A DNA stretch of 30,690 bases from CAZVIK01 sp964627045 (lineage in GTDB: Bacteria; Acidobacteriota; Terriglobia; Bryobacterales; Bryobacteraceae): NCBI GenBank assembly GCA_964627045.1, contig CAZVIK010000026.1:1-30690 (forward strand). Direction: 5' to 3'. The translations under genes were made by a program, and so were the position numbers. Positions 16,175-22,966 of this stretch are shown piece after piece (the stretch's first letter is position 1; each line of letters starts with the position of its first letter). The notes beneath the pieces are model-generated. The model ran no database searches. It was not told the origin of the DNA and saw only the letters and a list, made by a program, of their open reading frames with translations.

Positions 16175-16468
16175 ATGAAGGTCAAGATGCTGCTGCTGTT
16201 TGCCGTGATGCTGATCGTGGCGAGCCCGATTTTCGCCGCCGATGGCGCCGGCACCAACTGGGTTGCGATCACCTCCGGGTTCTCGATGGCGATCGCTTCC
16301 GGCGTTTGCGGTATGGCGCAGGGCAAGGCCGTGGCCGCCGCCGCCGAAGGCATGGCCCGGAACCCCTCCGCCGCTGGCGCGATCCGCTTCGCCCTGCTGC
16401 TCGGTTTGGTCCTTATCGAATCGCTGGCGCTCTACACGCTGGTGATCATCTTCGTGAAGGTCGTCTAG
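16175..16468 (+). CDS. atpE: ATP synthase F0 subunit c
   Basis: A 97-residue subunit of the membrane rotor ring of F-type ATP synthase. The ATG at 16175 has AGGAG 8 nt upstream. The first 21 residues (VKMLLLFAVMLIVASPIFA) look like a cleavable signal or extra membrane helix before the usual hairpin. The inner helix covers about 30-58, the polar loop is ARNP (61-64), and the outer helix has the essential ion-binding carboxylate E82 in LIESLALY. Q49 and S83 fall at positions that bind Na+ in sodium-dependent c-rings. Unusually, it is on the opposite strand to atpB and separated from it by a thioesterase gene; the usual order is atpB-atpE in one operon. A GC hairpin follows its stop. Confidence 0.95.
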   Translation: MKVKMLLLFAVMLIVASPIFAADGAGTNWVAITSGFSMAIASGVCGMAQGKAVAAAAEGMARNPSAAGAIRFALLLGLVLIESLALYTLVIIFVKVV

Positions 16469-16477
16469 TTTCGCGCG

Positions 16478-16501
16478 GGGGCCGGGCACGCGTCCGGCCC
16501 C
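16478..16501. terminator. GC hairpin between convergent atpE and thioesterase genes
   Basis: Perfect 8-bp inverted repeat (GGGGCCGG / CCGGCCCC) with an 8-nt loop, 10 bp after the atpE stop and about 33 bp from the stop of the opposing gene. No T-run on either side, so its strength as a terminator is uncertain. Confidence 0.45.
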
Positions 16502-16533
16502 TGCCTTACCCGCCGCAGGAATCCCCCTCACCG

Positions 16534-16938
16534 CTAGACCGAAAACCTCGCCCGCACTTCCGCGCTCACCGCCGTGGGTTTACCCGTCTTCGCATCGAGC
16601 GGACACCACAAAGTCCGCGCCGCCGCCAGCAGCGTCCGGTCGCTCGCCCGCAGGATCTCGGTGTGCCGCTCAAATCGGACACGCGTGGCCGACCCCACCC
16701 AGGTCCGCGCAATCACCGCGTCCGAAAGCCGCGCCGGCCGCTTGTAGTCGATCTCGTGGCGTACCACCACCCAGACGAGCTTTTCCTGGTCTTCGGACGG
16801 CGCTGCGGCGCGCCAATGGGCGACGGCGGCGTCCTGGACCCAGCGAAGGTAGGTGACGTTGTTAACGTGTCCGAGTTCGTCGATGTCTTCGGGCGCAATA
16901 GTGACGGCGATTTCGTGCGCCGCCGGTGATTCGCTCAT
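16534..16938 (-). CDS. Acyl-CoA thioesterase, 4HBT hotdog-fold family
   Basis: A 134-residue single-domain hotdog protein. The 4HBT active-site segment is clear at the N-terminus: EDIDELGHVNNVTYLRWVQD (17-36), with D18/D20 as the candidate catalytic Asp and the HVNN signature. The domain continues with VVRHEIDYKRPARLSDAV and the central beta-sheet, and the length is normal for YbgC/FadM-like enzymes. It should hydrolyse a short, branched, aromatic or long-chain acyl-CoA; the substrate is not evident. Its start is 7 bp after the atpB stop on the same strand, so it is probably the last gene of the atp transcript. A functional tie to ATP synthase is not expected; this may be an inserted gene where atpE usually lies. 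Confidence 0.88.
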   Translation of the reverse strand: MSESPAAHEIAVTIAPEDIDELGHVNNVTYLRWVQDAAVAHWRAAAPSEDQEKLVWVVVRHEIDYKRPARLSDAVIARTWVGSATRVRFERHTEILRASDRTLLAAARTLWCPLDAKTGKPTAVSAEVRARFSV

Positions 16939-16945
16939 CCGCCGG

Positions 16946-17683
16946 TTAGTGCTCGTGCGATACCGCGCTGGACAGGTAGATCATCGTCAGCAGCATGAAC
17001 ACGAACGCTTGCAGGAATGCGACGAAGACGTGCAAGCCCATGAACGCCGCCGGGACCACCAATGGGATGAGACCCATGAACACCAGCGTGACCTGCTCTC
17101 CCGCGAACATGTTGGCGTAGAGTCGCACGGTGAGCGACAGCAGGCGGCCCACGTGGCTGATGATCTCAATCGGGATCATCAGCGGCGCCATCAGCGGCAT
17201 GGGCCCGCAAAAGTGCTTCAGGTACGGGCCCACCCCCTGGGCCTTGAAGCCCATGAGGTTGTAGTAGCAGAAGGTCACCAAGGCGATGCCCAGGGGCACC
17301 GGCGGGAACATGGTCGGCGATTCGAAGGTCGGGATGATGCCGATCATGTTCGTCAACAGTACGAACAGGAATATCGAGGTGAACAGGTGAAGGTAGTGCC
17401 GGGCGTGATGGCCCACCACCTCGTCGGCCTGCCCGCCGATGAACTCGTAGAGGATCTCAAAAACGTGCTGCGCCTTGCCGGGCTGGGTGACCGACAGCCT
17501 CGGGCGCATCAACGCGAAGACGACAATTACCACCAGCGCCACGACGATCTGCATCGTGATGAAGTTGGCCCACGGCTTATCGGGGTGCTCGACGGCGACT
17601 CCCACCAGGGAAAGAACCCAGTTGGCCAGACCTGCCAGGTACTGGTTGAAAAGTGCGGTGACCCACAACTCATGCTCGGGCAT
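16946..17683 (-). CDS. atpB: ATP synthase F0 subunit a
   Basis: A 245-residue integral membrane protein forming the proton or sodium half-channels against the c-ring. About six hydrophobic segments are visible, e.g. MQIVVALVVIVVFALM (44-59), LFTSIFLFVLLTNMIGIIP and the C-terminal FVAFLQAFVFMLLTMIYL. The essential arginine is R187 in SLTVRLYANMFAGEQV, the most conserved part of the family. PIEIISHVGR, just before it, is also a family signature. The start ATG at 17683 lies inside the end of the atpI-like gene (14-bp overlap), indicating coupled translation. It is followed 7 bp later by a thioesterase gene rather than by atpE. Confidence 0.97.
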   Translation of the reverse strand: MPEHELWVTALFNQYLAGLANWVLSLVGVAVEHPDKPWANFITMQIVVALVVIVVFALMRPRLSVTQPGKAQHVFEILYEFIGGQADEVVGHHARHYLHLFTSIFLFVLLTNMIGIIPTFESPTMFPPVPLGIALVTFCYYNLMGFKAQGVGPYLKHFCGPMPLMAPLMIPIEIISHVGRLLSLTVRLYANMFAGEQVTLVFMGLIPLVVPAAFMGLHVFVAFLQAFVFMLLTMIYLSSAVSHEH

Positions 17684-18053
17684 AAACCAACTCGTATAAG
17701 ATTTCGAAAACCACGGCCGCTACCGCCACAAAAAGACCCGCCAGGGCGGCCGGGAGGCTCAAACCAAAGACCTTAACTATAACATAGCCCGCCGCTCCCA
17801 CAAGACCATATCGGAGGATCAGGAACCAGGCGACACGCCGCCGCAACCGCCGGCCGCCTTCGCCGAGCGAACTGGACAACTGGTGCAGCCAGCGGAAGTT
17901 GGCGAGCGACGCCGCCGCACCGGCCAGGAACCCCAGCGCGTGACGCCAGCCGTAGACCGCCAGCACCGCCACCGCCCCGCCCGCGCCCAGCCAGAGTATG
18001 AGGCGGCTCATGCGGCGCGTTGCGCGGTCAAAGAACGCCTCATCCGTCATCAC
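17670..18053 (-). CDS. AtpI-like ATP synthase assembly protein
   Basis: A 127-residue membrane protein with four predicted helices (LILWLGAGGAVAVLAVYGW, HALGFLAGAAASLANF, WFLILRYGLVGAAGYVIV and LPAALAGLFVAVAAVVFEIL). Size, topology and its place between an AtpZ-like gene and atpB fit the ATP synthase subunit I family (pfam03899), which helps assemble the c-ring. Sequence motifs in this family are weak, so the call rests mostly on context. The start is GTG at 18053 or the adjacent ATG at 18050; both overlap the end of the upstream gene by 11-14 bp. The 3' end overlaps atpB by 14 bp. Confidence 0.75.
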   Translation of the reverse strand: MMTDEAFFDRATRRMSRLILWLGAGGAVAVLAVYGWRHALGFLAGAAASLANFRWLHQLSSSLGEGGRRLRRRVAWFLILRYGLVGAAGYVIVKVFGLSLPAALAGLFVAVAAVVFEILYELVYARA

Positions 18054-18273
18054 GATTCTTAGTGTCCCGAAGCACCTGCCGGACGAATTGGATCAGCCCT
18101 CCGGCGATCCCCAGCAGAAGGAAAATCACCTTCAGAAACGATGTCCCGAAGGCCCTGTCCAGAAGGTAACCTGCCCCGTAGCCTACCAGCGTCGCCGAGG
18201 GAAGCAGAAACGCCAGGGAGGTGTACTCCCCAGCCAGCACCAAGAAGCTCTTTCGCCGTTGCGGGTTGGCCAT
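18040..18273 (-). CDS. AtpZ/AtpI-like F0F1 ATPase accessory protein
   Basis: A 77-residue protein with a basic N-terminus and two hydrophobic helices: YTSLAFLLPSATLVGYGAGYL and LKVIFLLLGIAGGLIQFV. The pattern 'G-x-x-x-G-Y-x-L-D' (GYGAGYLLDRAFGTS) followed by a second Gly-rich helix is typical of the AtpZ/ATPase gene 1 family (pfam09527) found at the start of many bacterial atp operons. It may assist Mg2+ handling or assembly of F0. It begins the overlapping set AtpZ-like, AtpI-like, atpB. It starts 25 bp after the FAH-family gene on the same strand, and no ribosome-binding site is obvious. Confidence 0.8.
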   Translation of the reverse strand: MANPQRRKSFLVLAGEYTSLAFLLPSATLVGYGAGYLLDRAFGTSFLKVIFLLLGIAGGLIQFVRQVLRDTKNRDDG

Positions 18274-18298
18274 CGCCGGTCGCGCGTCTGTTCCGAGT

Positions 18299-19153
18299 CT
18301 ACTCGTTCACGACGTAGTTGCGAAGCTCACCCAGCCCCGAAACGCTAATTTCTACCTGGTCACCCGCGCGCAGATACACCGGAGGCTTCCGCGCGAAGCC
18401 GACTCCCGCCGGCGTGCCCGTCGAAACAACGTCGCCCGCCTCCAGCGTGAACACGCTCGACAAGTACGCCACCAGTTCCGGGACGCCGAAGATCAGGTTC
18501 CGCGTGTTGGAGTCTTGCATGACGGCGCCGTTCAGCGTCAGGCGGATGTCCAGCGCGTGGGGGTCGGGGATCTCATCGGCGGTTACCAGCCAGGGGCCCA
18601 TCGGTGCAAAGGTATCGAAGCTTTTGCCCATGGTCCACTGCGAGGTGGCCGTCTGCACGTCGCGGGCGCTCACGTCGTTGAGCATCGTGTACCCGAAGAC
18701 GTGCTCACGCCAGGCTTCCGCCGGAATGTGCCGCCCGCCTTTGCCGATGACGAAGGCGAACTCGGCCTCGTAGTCGGGCCGCGTGGACGCCTTGGGTAGC
18801 ACGATGGCCTCGCCCGGTCCGATCACTGCCGTGGCGAACTTGACGAATACCGTCGGGACCGAAGGCAGCGCCATCTTGGTCTCTTCCGCGTGATCCCTGT
18901 AGTTCAGCCCGATGCAGATCAGCTTGGTGGGACGCGGAACGGGCGCGAGCAAACGAACTTCGTCCAGCGGAAACACAGCCCCCGTTGGCGGGGAGGAAAC
19001 CACGGCCTCAATCTGCCTCAACGTTCCGGCGCCGCCGCGCAGCACGGAAAGCACGTCCGGATATCCCGACGGCACGAGGCTCACCACCTCGCCCGCGCGG
19101 ATCACGCCCGCCTGCGGCTCGCCTTCAGCGCGACGGAACGTTACCAGACGCAT
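18299..19153 (-). CDS. Fumarylacetoacetate hydrolase family protein
   Basis: A 284-residue cytoplasmic metal-dependent enzyme. The N-terminal small domain covers 1-70 and the FAH beta-barrel 75-284. Motifs include LICIGLNYRDHAEE (78-91), the metal ligands E129 and E131 in DYEAEFAFVIGK and D160 in MLNDVSARD, and the conserved end GDVVSTGTPAGVG. Family members cleave C-C bonds in 2,4-dioxo acids (e.g. acylpyruvases, ureidoglycolate lyase-like enzymes, 5-carboxymethyl-2-hydroxymuconate isomerases). Specific substrate not evident; several family members act in sugar-acid or aromatic breakdown. It lies between rpmB and the atp genes on the same strand with short gaps, so it may be co-transcribed with either. 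Confidence 0.9.
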   Translation of the reverse strand: MRLVTFRRAEGEPQAGVIRAGEVVSLVPSGYPDVLSVLRGGAGTLRQIEAVVSSPPTGAVFPLDEVRLLAPVPRPTKLICIGLNYRDHAEETKMALPSVPTVFVKFATAVIGPGEAIVLPKASTRPDYEAEFAFVIGKGGRHIPAEAWREHVFGYTMLNDVSARDVQTATSQWTMGKSFDTFAPMGPWLVTADEIPDPHALDIRLTLNGAVMQDSNTRNLIFGVPELVAYLSSVFTLEAGDVVSTGTPAGVGFARKPPVYLRAGDQVEISVSGLGELRNYVVNE

Positions 19154-19177
19154 GCCTACACTTGGGAAACGAAAGGA

Positions 19178-19372
19178 CTACCGGCCGGCCTTCTGAATCT
19201 TGCCGCTCTTGATGCAGCTCGTGCAAACCCGGATCTTCTTCGCCGCTCCGTTCACGACCGCCCGCACCGTTTGCAGGTTGATGTTCCACCGGCGGTTCGT
19301 GAGATTATGAGCATGGCTGATCCGGTGCCCGAACTGGGCGCCGCGGCCGCAAACGTCACATACTCTAGCCAT
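19178..19372 (-). CDS. rpmB: Ribosomal protein bL28
   Basis: A 64-residue component of the large ribosomal subunit. It starts MARVCDVCGRG and contains the family core HAHNLTNRRWNINLQ and VRVCTSC-type end. Two CxxC pairs (C5/C8 and C50/C53) make it the zinc-binding form of L28. The ATG at 19372 has AGAGGA about 10 nt upstream. It heads a minus-strand run with the FAH-family gene 24 bp downstream. Confidence 0.96.
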   Translation of the reverse strand: MARVCDVCGRGAQFGHRISHAHNLTNRRWNINLQTVRAVVNGAAKKIRVCTSCIKSGKIQKAGR

Positions 19373-19407
19373 GAATCAGGATTCCTCTCTCTGCAGTGGG
19401 AACCTCA

Positions 19408-19437
19408 ATTCTACCAGCCGCCCGAATCGGCCCGCAA
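19408..19437 (-). promoter_or_regulatory. Extended -10 promoter for rpmB
   Basis: On the minus strand, TAGAAT (19408-19413) is preceded by TGG, an extended -10 arrangement, and by TTGCGG (19432-19437) after an 18-bp spacer. Predicted transcription starts about 30 nt before the rpmB ATG. Confidence 0.5.
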
Positions 19438-19533
19438 CCGCCGGGCGCACCGTCTCGTGTAGGCTAGAATACTCCAGAGGATGAACAAAATGGTGCGCTC
19501 ATTCAGACCAGGACCCGGCACGGGGGGGAGGCG

Positions 19534-20700
19534 ATGAACCCAACGCTAGACCGGCGGCGCTTCCTCGCGGGTCTCGGGGCGGCCGGATTGAGCCTCACCC
19601 GCCCCGGCGTCACCCGTGCCGAGGCGCCAACCGCGCCGGTTGCGGTCGCCCGGTGCCAGGATTACGGACGCGGCTACCTGACGGCGTTGGAGAAGATGTT
19701 CGACCAGTTGGGGGGCATCGGCCGGATCGTCAAGGGCAAGACCGTCGGTATCAAGGTCAACATGACCGGCCAGGCGAACCTGCGGCTGGGTTACCTTGCC
19801 GCGGGACGCGCGCACTGGAACCACCCGCAGACCATCGGCGCGACAATTCACCTGCTGGAAAAGGCCGGCGCAACGCGCGTTCGAGTCCTGGAAGGAGCCT
19901 TCGCCTGGCCGGACACGCTCGGCGAATTTATGTACACGGCCGGGTGGGACCCGAACCTCCTGCTCGGCGCCGCCCGCCGCGTGGACCTGATCAACACCAA
20001 CATGCCCTACCCCGGCGCCCGGCCCTACACGCGTTTCCCCGTTCCGGGCGGCGGTCTGCTTTTCCCTTCCTACGAACTGAGCACCGCTTACGCCGAATGC
20101 GACGTGCTCGTGTCGATGAACAAGATAAAGGAGCACGCCACCGCCGGCTTTACGCTTTCGATCAAGAACTGGTTCGGGATCACTCCGACCACGATCTACG
20201 GCGATCGCATCGGCACCGAGGAGCCGAGCCCCGAGCCCTACGGCGGACGCGGCACCATCATGCATTCAGGCGCGCGCCAGCCGCCCAAGGGCATCGCTCC
20301 GGAAAAGGACCCCGCCAGCCCGCGCGACGCCGGCTACCGGATTCCGCGCTGTATCGCGGACCTGGTGGCCGCCTGCCCGGTTCACCTGGCAATTCTCGAG
20401 GGCATCGAGACCATGGCCGGCGGAGAGGGCCCGTGGATTCGCGGCGTCCGCCCGTGCCGTCCAGGTCTGCTGGTAGCCGGTACCAACTGCGTCGCCACCG
20501 ACGCCGTGGGCCTGGCCCTCATGGGCTTCGACCCGATGGCCGATCGGGGCCAGGCGCCATTCGAAACCAGCGACAATACGCTGCGCCTGGCCGAAGAACT
20601 CGGCGTGGGAACCAGAAACCTGGAGCGAATCGAGGTCGTCGGAACCGCGATCCGCGAAGCCCGGTTCCGATTTCGAGATGTGCCGCAAGCGGCGGCCTAA
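19534..20700 (+). CDS. Tat-exported DUF362 protein
   Basis: A 388-residue protein starting at the ATG at 19534 after a G-rich site (GGGGGGGAGG, short spacing). A Tat signal, DRRRFLAGLGAAG, lies at residues 6-18. The rest fits the DUF362 layout: GKTVGIKVNMTG strand, a domain centred on CDVLVSMNKIKEHATAGFTLSIKNWFG, and a later VATDAVGLALMGFDP segment. 'K-x-K-x-H-x-x-x-x-x-T-x-x-x-K-N' is the family's most conserved block. Biochemical role of DUF362 proteins is not established; some are fused to ferredoxin domains, but no iron-sulfur cysteine cluster is present here. It ends 20 bp before the ManD-type dehydratase gene, so the two probably form an operon. Confidence 0.88.
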   Translation: MNPTLDRRRFLAGLGAAGLSLTRPGVTRAEAPTAPVAVARCQDYGRGYLTALEKMFDQLGGIGRIVKGKTVGIKVNMTGQANLRLGYLAAGRAHWNHPQTIGATIHLLEKAGATRVRVLEGAFAWPDTLGEFMYTAGWDPNLLLGAARRVDLINTNMPYPGARPYTRFPVPGGGLLFPSYELSTAYAECDVLVSMNKIKEHATAGFTLSIKNWFGITPTTIYGDRIGTEEPSPEPYGGRGTIMHSGARQPPKGIAPEKDPASPRDAGYRIPRCIADLVAACPVHLAILEGIETMAGGEGPWIRGVRPCRPGLLVAGTNCVATDAVGLALMGFDPMADRGQAPFETSDNTLRLAEELGVGTRNLERIEVVGTAIREARFRFRDVPQAAA

Positions 20701-20720
20701 TACCAAACGGGGAGATTGCC

Positions 20721-22079
20721 ATGAAACGAAGAGACATCTTGCAGGTAGCGGCGGCCGGCGGCCTGGCCGGATTGGTTTCCGCCCGCCAGACGCAGGCGCA
20801 GGAACAGGCGGCGCGGGCCACGCGGGGCATGCCTTCGCCCAAGATCAAGGACATTAGCGTCATCAACTGCCAGCCCGCCGGAGTCCGGCTGATCGTCGTC
20901 AAGGTGGGCACCGATCAGGCGGGCCTTTACGGCTACGGCTGCGCCACCTTCACGCAGCGCGCCGACTTGGTGGGCCCGGCCGTCGAAAAGTACCTGAAGC
21001 CGCTGCTGGTGGGACGGCCCGCCGACCGTATCGACGACATCTGGCAGATGATGTACAACAGCTCCTATTGGCGCAACGGCCCTGTGCTGAACAACGCCAT
21101 GAGCGGCGTCGACCAGGCTCTTTGGGACATCAAGGGCCGGCAGGCCGGGATGCCCGTCTACCAGTTACTCGGCGGCAAGTGCCGCGAGGCGGCGGCCAGC
21201 TACACCAGCGTCGGAGGCGCCGACATCCCGCAGATCGTCGAGGGCGCACGCAAGGCCATGGCGCAGGGCTACCGGCACATCCGCCTCCAGATGAGTGTGC
21301 CGGGCATGTCCGCCTACGGCGCGGGCGGTGCGGCAGGGGCCAACGTTCCCAAGGTTCAGGCGCTGCACCAGGACCCTGTATACGAACCCGGCGCCTACAT
21401 TCGGCGCACGATCCCCATGCTCGCCGAAGTCCGTAAGCAGTTGGGCGACGAGGTCGAACTCTTGCACGACATCCACGAACGCGTCTCCCCGCGCGAGGCG
21501 ATCCAGTTCGCCAAGGCCGTTGAGCCGCTACGATTGTTCTTCCTGGAAGACCCGTTCTCGCCCGAGGACCCCGGCTACTTCCGCCAGTTGCGGCAACAGT
21601 GCAACACCCCCATCGCCATGGGTGAACTCTTCAACAGCCCGCACGAGTGGACGCCGCTGATCACCGAACAACTGATCGACTACATCCGCATCCACATTTC
21701 CCAGGCCGGCGGCTTGACCCCGTGCCGCAAGATCGCCGCGCTCGGGGAGTTGTTCCATGTGAAGACCGCGTGGCACGGCCCCGGCGACGTATCCCCGATC
21801 GGCCACATGTGCAATCTGCACCTGAGCCTGGCCTGCTACAACTTCGGCGTTCAGGAAGGCGGCAACATCCAGGGCGTTCAGCGCGAGATCTTCCAGGGGA
21901 GCGAGACCTTCAAGGACGGCTACCTTTACGCCAACGATTCGCCCGGCTGGGGCATCGAGGTGGATGAAAAGCTGGCCGCCAAGTTCCCCTTCGGCACCAA
22001 TGAACGAGGCGAACGCGGGGATCTCAACGGCGGTTGGGGCGTCATCCGCCGCCTCGATGGTACGGTGATCAAGCAGTAG
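20721..22079 (+). CDS. Mannonate dehydratase-type enolase superfamily protein with Tat-like signal
   Basis: A 452-residue protein starting at the ATG at 20721, with GGGGAG 6 nt upstream. The mandelate-racemase-like N-terminal cap and barrel are intact. Residues known from D-mannonate dehydratase (ManD/RspA) are all present: R188 and Y199 (HIRLQMSVPGMSAYG), D250 and H252 (LLHDIHER), E276 (FLEDPFSPED), E302 (AMGELFNSPHEW) and H352 (WHGPGDVSP). This supports dehydration of D-mannonate, or a related sugar acid, to 2-keto-3-deoxygluconate. The N-terminus MKRRDILQVAAAGGLAGLVS resembles a Tat signal, unusual for this cytoplasmic family. Substrate promiscuity is known in the ManD subgroup, so mannonate is an inference. 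Its final 43 bp recur downstream at 22726-22768. Confidence 0.9.
   Translation: MKRRDILQVAAAGGLAGLVSARQTQAQEQAARATRGMPSPKIKDISVINCQPAGVRLIVVKVGTDQAGLYGYGCATFTQRADLVGPAVEKYLKPLLVGRPADRIDDIWQMMYNSSYWRNGPVLNNAMSGVDQALWDIKGRQAGMPVYQLLGGKCREAAASYTSVGGADIPQIVEGARKAMAQGYRHIRLQMSVPGMSAYGAGGAAGANVPKVQALHQDPVYEPGAYIRRTIPMLAEVRKQLGDEVELLHDIHERVSPREAIQFAKAVEPLRLFFLEDPFSPEDPGYFRQLRQQCNTPIAMGELFNSPHEWTPLITEQLIDYIRIHISQAGGLTPCRKIAALGELFHVKTAWHGPGDVSPIGHMCNLHLSLACYNFGVQEGGNIQGVQREIFQGSETFKDGYLYANDSPGWGIEVDEKLAAKFPFGTNERGERGDLNGGWGVIRRLDGTVIKQ
22037..22079 (+). repeat. 43-bp direct repeat, copy 1 (end of ManD-type gene)
   Basis: The last 43 bp of the ManD-type gene, stop codon included, recur at 22726-22768 with a single mismatch (T/C at 22058). 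Homology falls sharply upstream (about 18 of 30 bases) and stops at the TAG downstream. Confidence 0.9.
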
Positions 22080-22094
22080 CCATCAGAAGCGGCG

Positions 22095-22121
22095 CGCCGG
22101 GCAGCGCATGGACTCCCGGCG
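22095..22121 (+). terminator. Weak hairpin after the ManD-type gene
   Basis: 7-bp inverted repeat (CGCCGGG / CCCGGCG) with a 13-nt loop, 15 bp past the stop, followed by a modestly T-containing stretch (TATCATCTCATT). A possible terminator separating the dehydratase operon from the small secreted gene. Confidence 0.3.
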
Positions 22122-22196
22122 TATCATCTCATTCGGTCGCCGCCGGCGCCGGTGGCACGACCGCTAAGCGCCCGCCCATAAGTTTTCTAGCGGGAG

Positions 22197-22202
22197 TATA
22201 CT
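22197..22202 (+). promoter_or_regulatory. Possible -10 element for the small secreted protein gene
   Basis: TATACT lies in an AT-rich patch about 104 bp before the ATG at 22306. No -35 match is evident. Confidence 0.3.
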
Positions 22203-22305
22203 TTTCTTCGCCGGGACGCTGGGCAGAAATCCTGGCCCTGATGTGCCGGCCAGTTGGAAGCCGGCAGACACGTACCGTGCCGGACTTCCGGAAAGGTCCA
22301 TCACC

Positions 22306-22692
22306 ATGCGCTGGGTGCTCATTTTCGTGGCCCTCGCGGCGCCGGGGCTTGCGTGCGCCGATGACTACGTGTTCTACCAGAACAACGACTCCATTTCCAT
22401 GCGAAACGTCGGCGGGGATATCTCCGTCAGGGTTTGCAGTTTCAGCAGCAAGTCGGCCTATGAGTTCGTCTGCAACGGGCAGAACACTCTGAAGTGGATC
22501 AATAGCAGCAATCGGTGGTCCGATGTTTTCTGCAAGAAGGGCACAAACGCGGCCCTCCTAAACATAGTGGTTCGCGAAGGTAGCGTTGGCCCTGCAAATT
22601 CCGCCATGGTCGTCCGGGTTAGCGGCGTCGAGGTCACCCAGGTGCAAGGGGCCGATGACAGGGCCGCGGGCGACAACAACAAGTGCAAGTAG
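22306..22692 (+). CDS. Small secreted four-cysteine protein, unrecognised
   Basis: A 128-residue protein starting at the ATG at 22306, with GGAAAGG about 9 nt upstream. An upstream in-frame ATG at 22243 would put 21 non-signal-like residues before the hydrophobic stretch and is rejected. Residues 1-18 (MRWVLIFVALAAPGLACA) form a Sec signal peptide, with cleavage before DDYVFYQNNDS. The mature part has four cysteines (in RVCSF, FVCNG, VFCKK and NKCK), suggesting two disulfides, and alternating short strands. Codon use looks less GC-rich than in the flanking genes, with many AAC/AAG/AGC codons. I recognise no family. It sits between two copies of the ManD 3' end, so it may be an inserted gene. 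Confidence 0.75.
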   Translation: MRWVLIFVALAAPGLACADDYVFYQNNDSISMRNVGGDISVRVCSFSSKSAYEFVCNGQNTLKWINSSNRWSDVFCKKGTNAALLNIVVREGSVGPANSAMVVRVSGVEVTQVQGADDRAAGDNNKCK

Positions 22693-22696
22693 CGCG

Positions 22697-22768
22697 GTTG
22701 AGCGCGAAACTCGGGACCGCGGCCAGGGCGTCATCCGCCGCCTCGACGGTACGGTGATCAAGCAGTAG
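22697..22768 (+). pseudogene. Orphan 3' fragment of a ManD-type gene
   Basis: A 23-codon stretch plus stop, in frame, reading VERETRDRGQGVIRRLDGTVI and ending KQ. Its last 14 residues, with GVIRRLDGTVIKQ, equal the C-terminus of the intact ManD-type protein ending at 22079. The nine residues before that align only loosely. There is no start, no ribosome-binding site and no remaining enzyme domain, so it is the tail of a lost paralogue or a duplicated end. It begins 4 bp after the stop of the small secreted gene. Confidence 0.7.
22726..22768 (+). repeat. 43-bp direct repeat, copy 2
   Basis: Second copy of the ManD 3' end, 42 of 43 bases identical to 22037-22079 and offset by 689 bp. The two copies enclose 646 bp with the small secreted gene. 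Confidence 0.9.
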
Positions 22769-22937
22769 GTGTGCCTTCGGCTCCGGGTGCCGGATCGGGG
22801 GTCCGGCGCCCGGAGGCGGGCCCTTCGCCGGTGCCCCACCACTTTGTTCCCCCTCGGGCAACCGGCGGTTTTTACATCTTCCGGCCCGCCTTGGTCCGCC
22901 TCCGCCCGCATTTTCGGGCCTCTCTTCGCCAACGCTC

Positions 22938-22946
22938 TGCTATACT
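22938..22946 (+). promoter_or_regulatory. Extended -10 element before the LacI-family gene
   Basis: TGCTATACT, an extended -10 arrangement with TATACT at 22941-22946, lies 20 bp before the ATG at 22967. Transcription would begin about 14 nt before the start codon, leaving no room for a normal ribosome-binding site; none is seen. Confidence 0.45.
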
Positions 22947-22966
22947 GGCACCTGTTCGCCTGCACT

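Noticed and set aside
19653..22079. 808-codon frame joining the DUF362 region to the ManD-type enzyme as a fusion
   Set aside because: The first ~356 codons are out of frame with the DUF362 protein and low-complexity; the ManD gene has its own site and Tat-like start at 20721.
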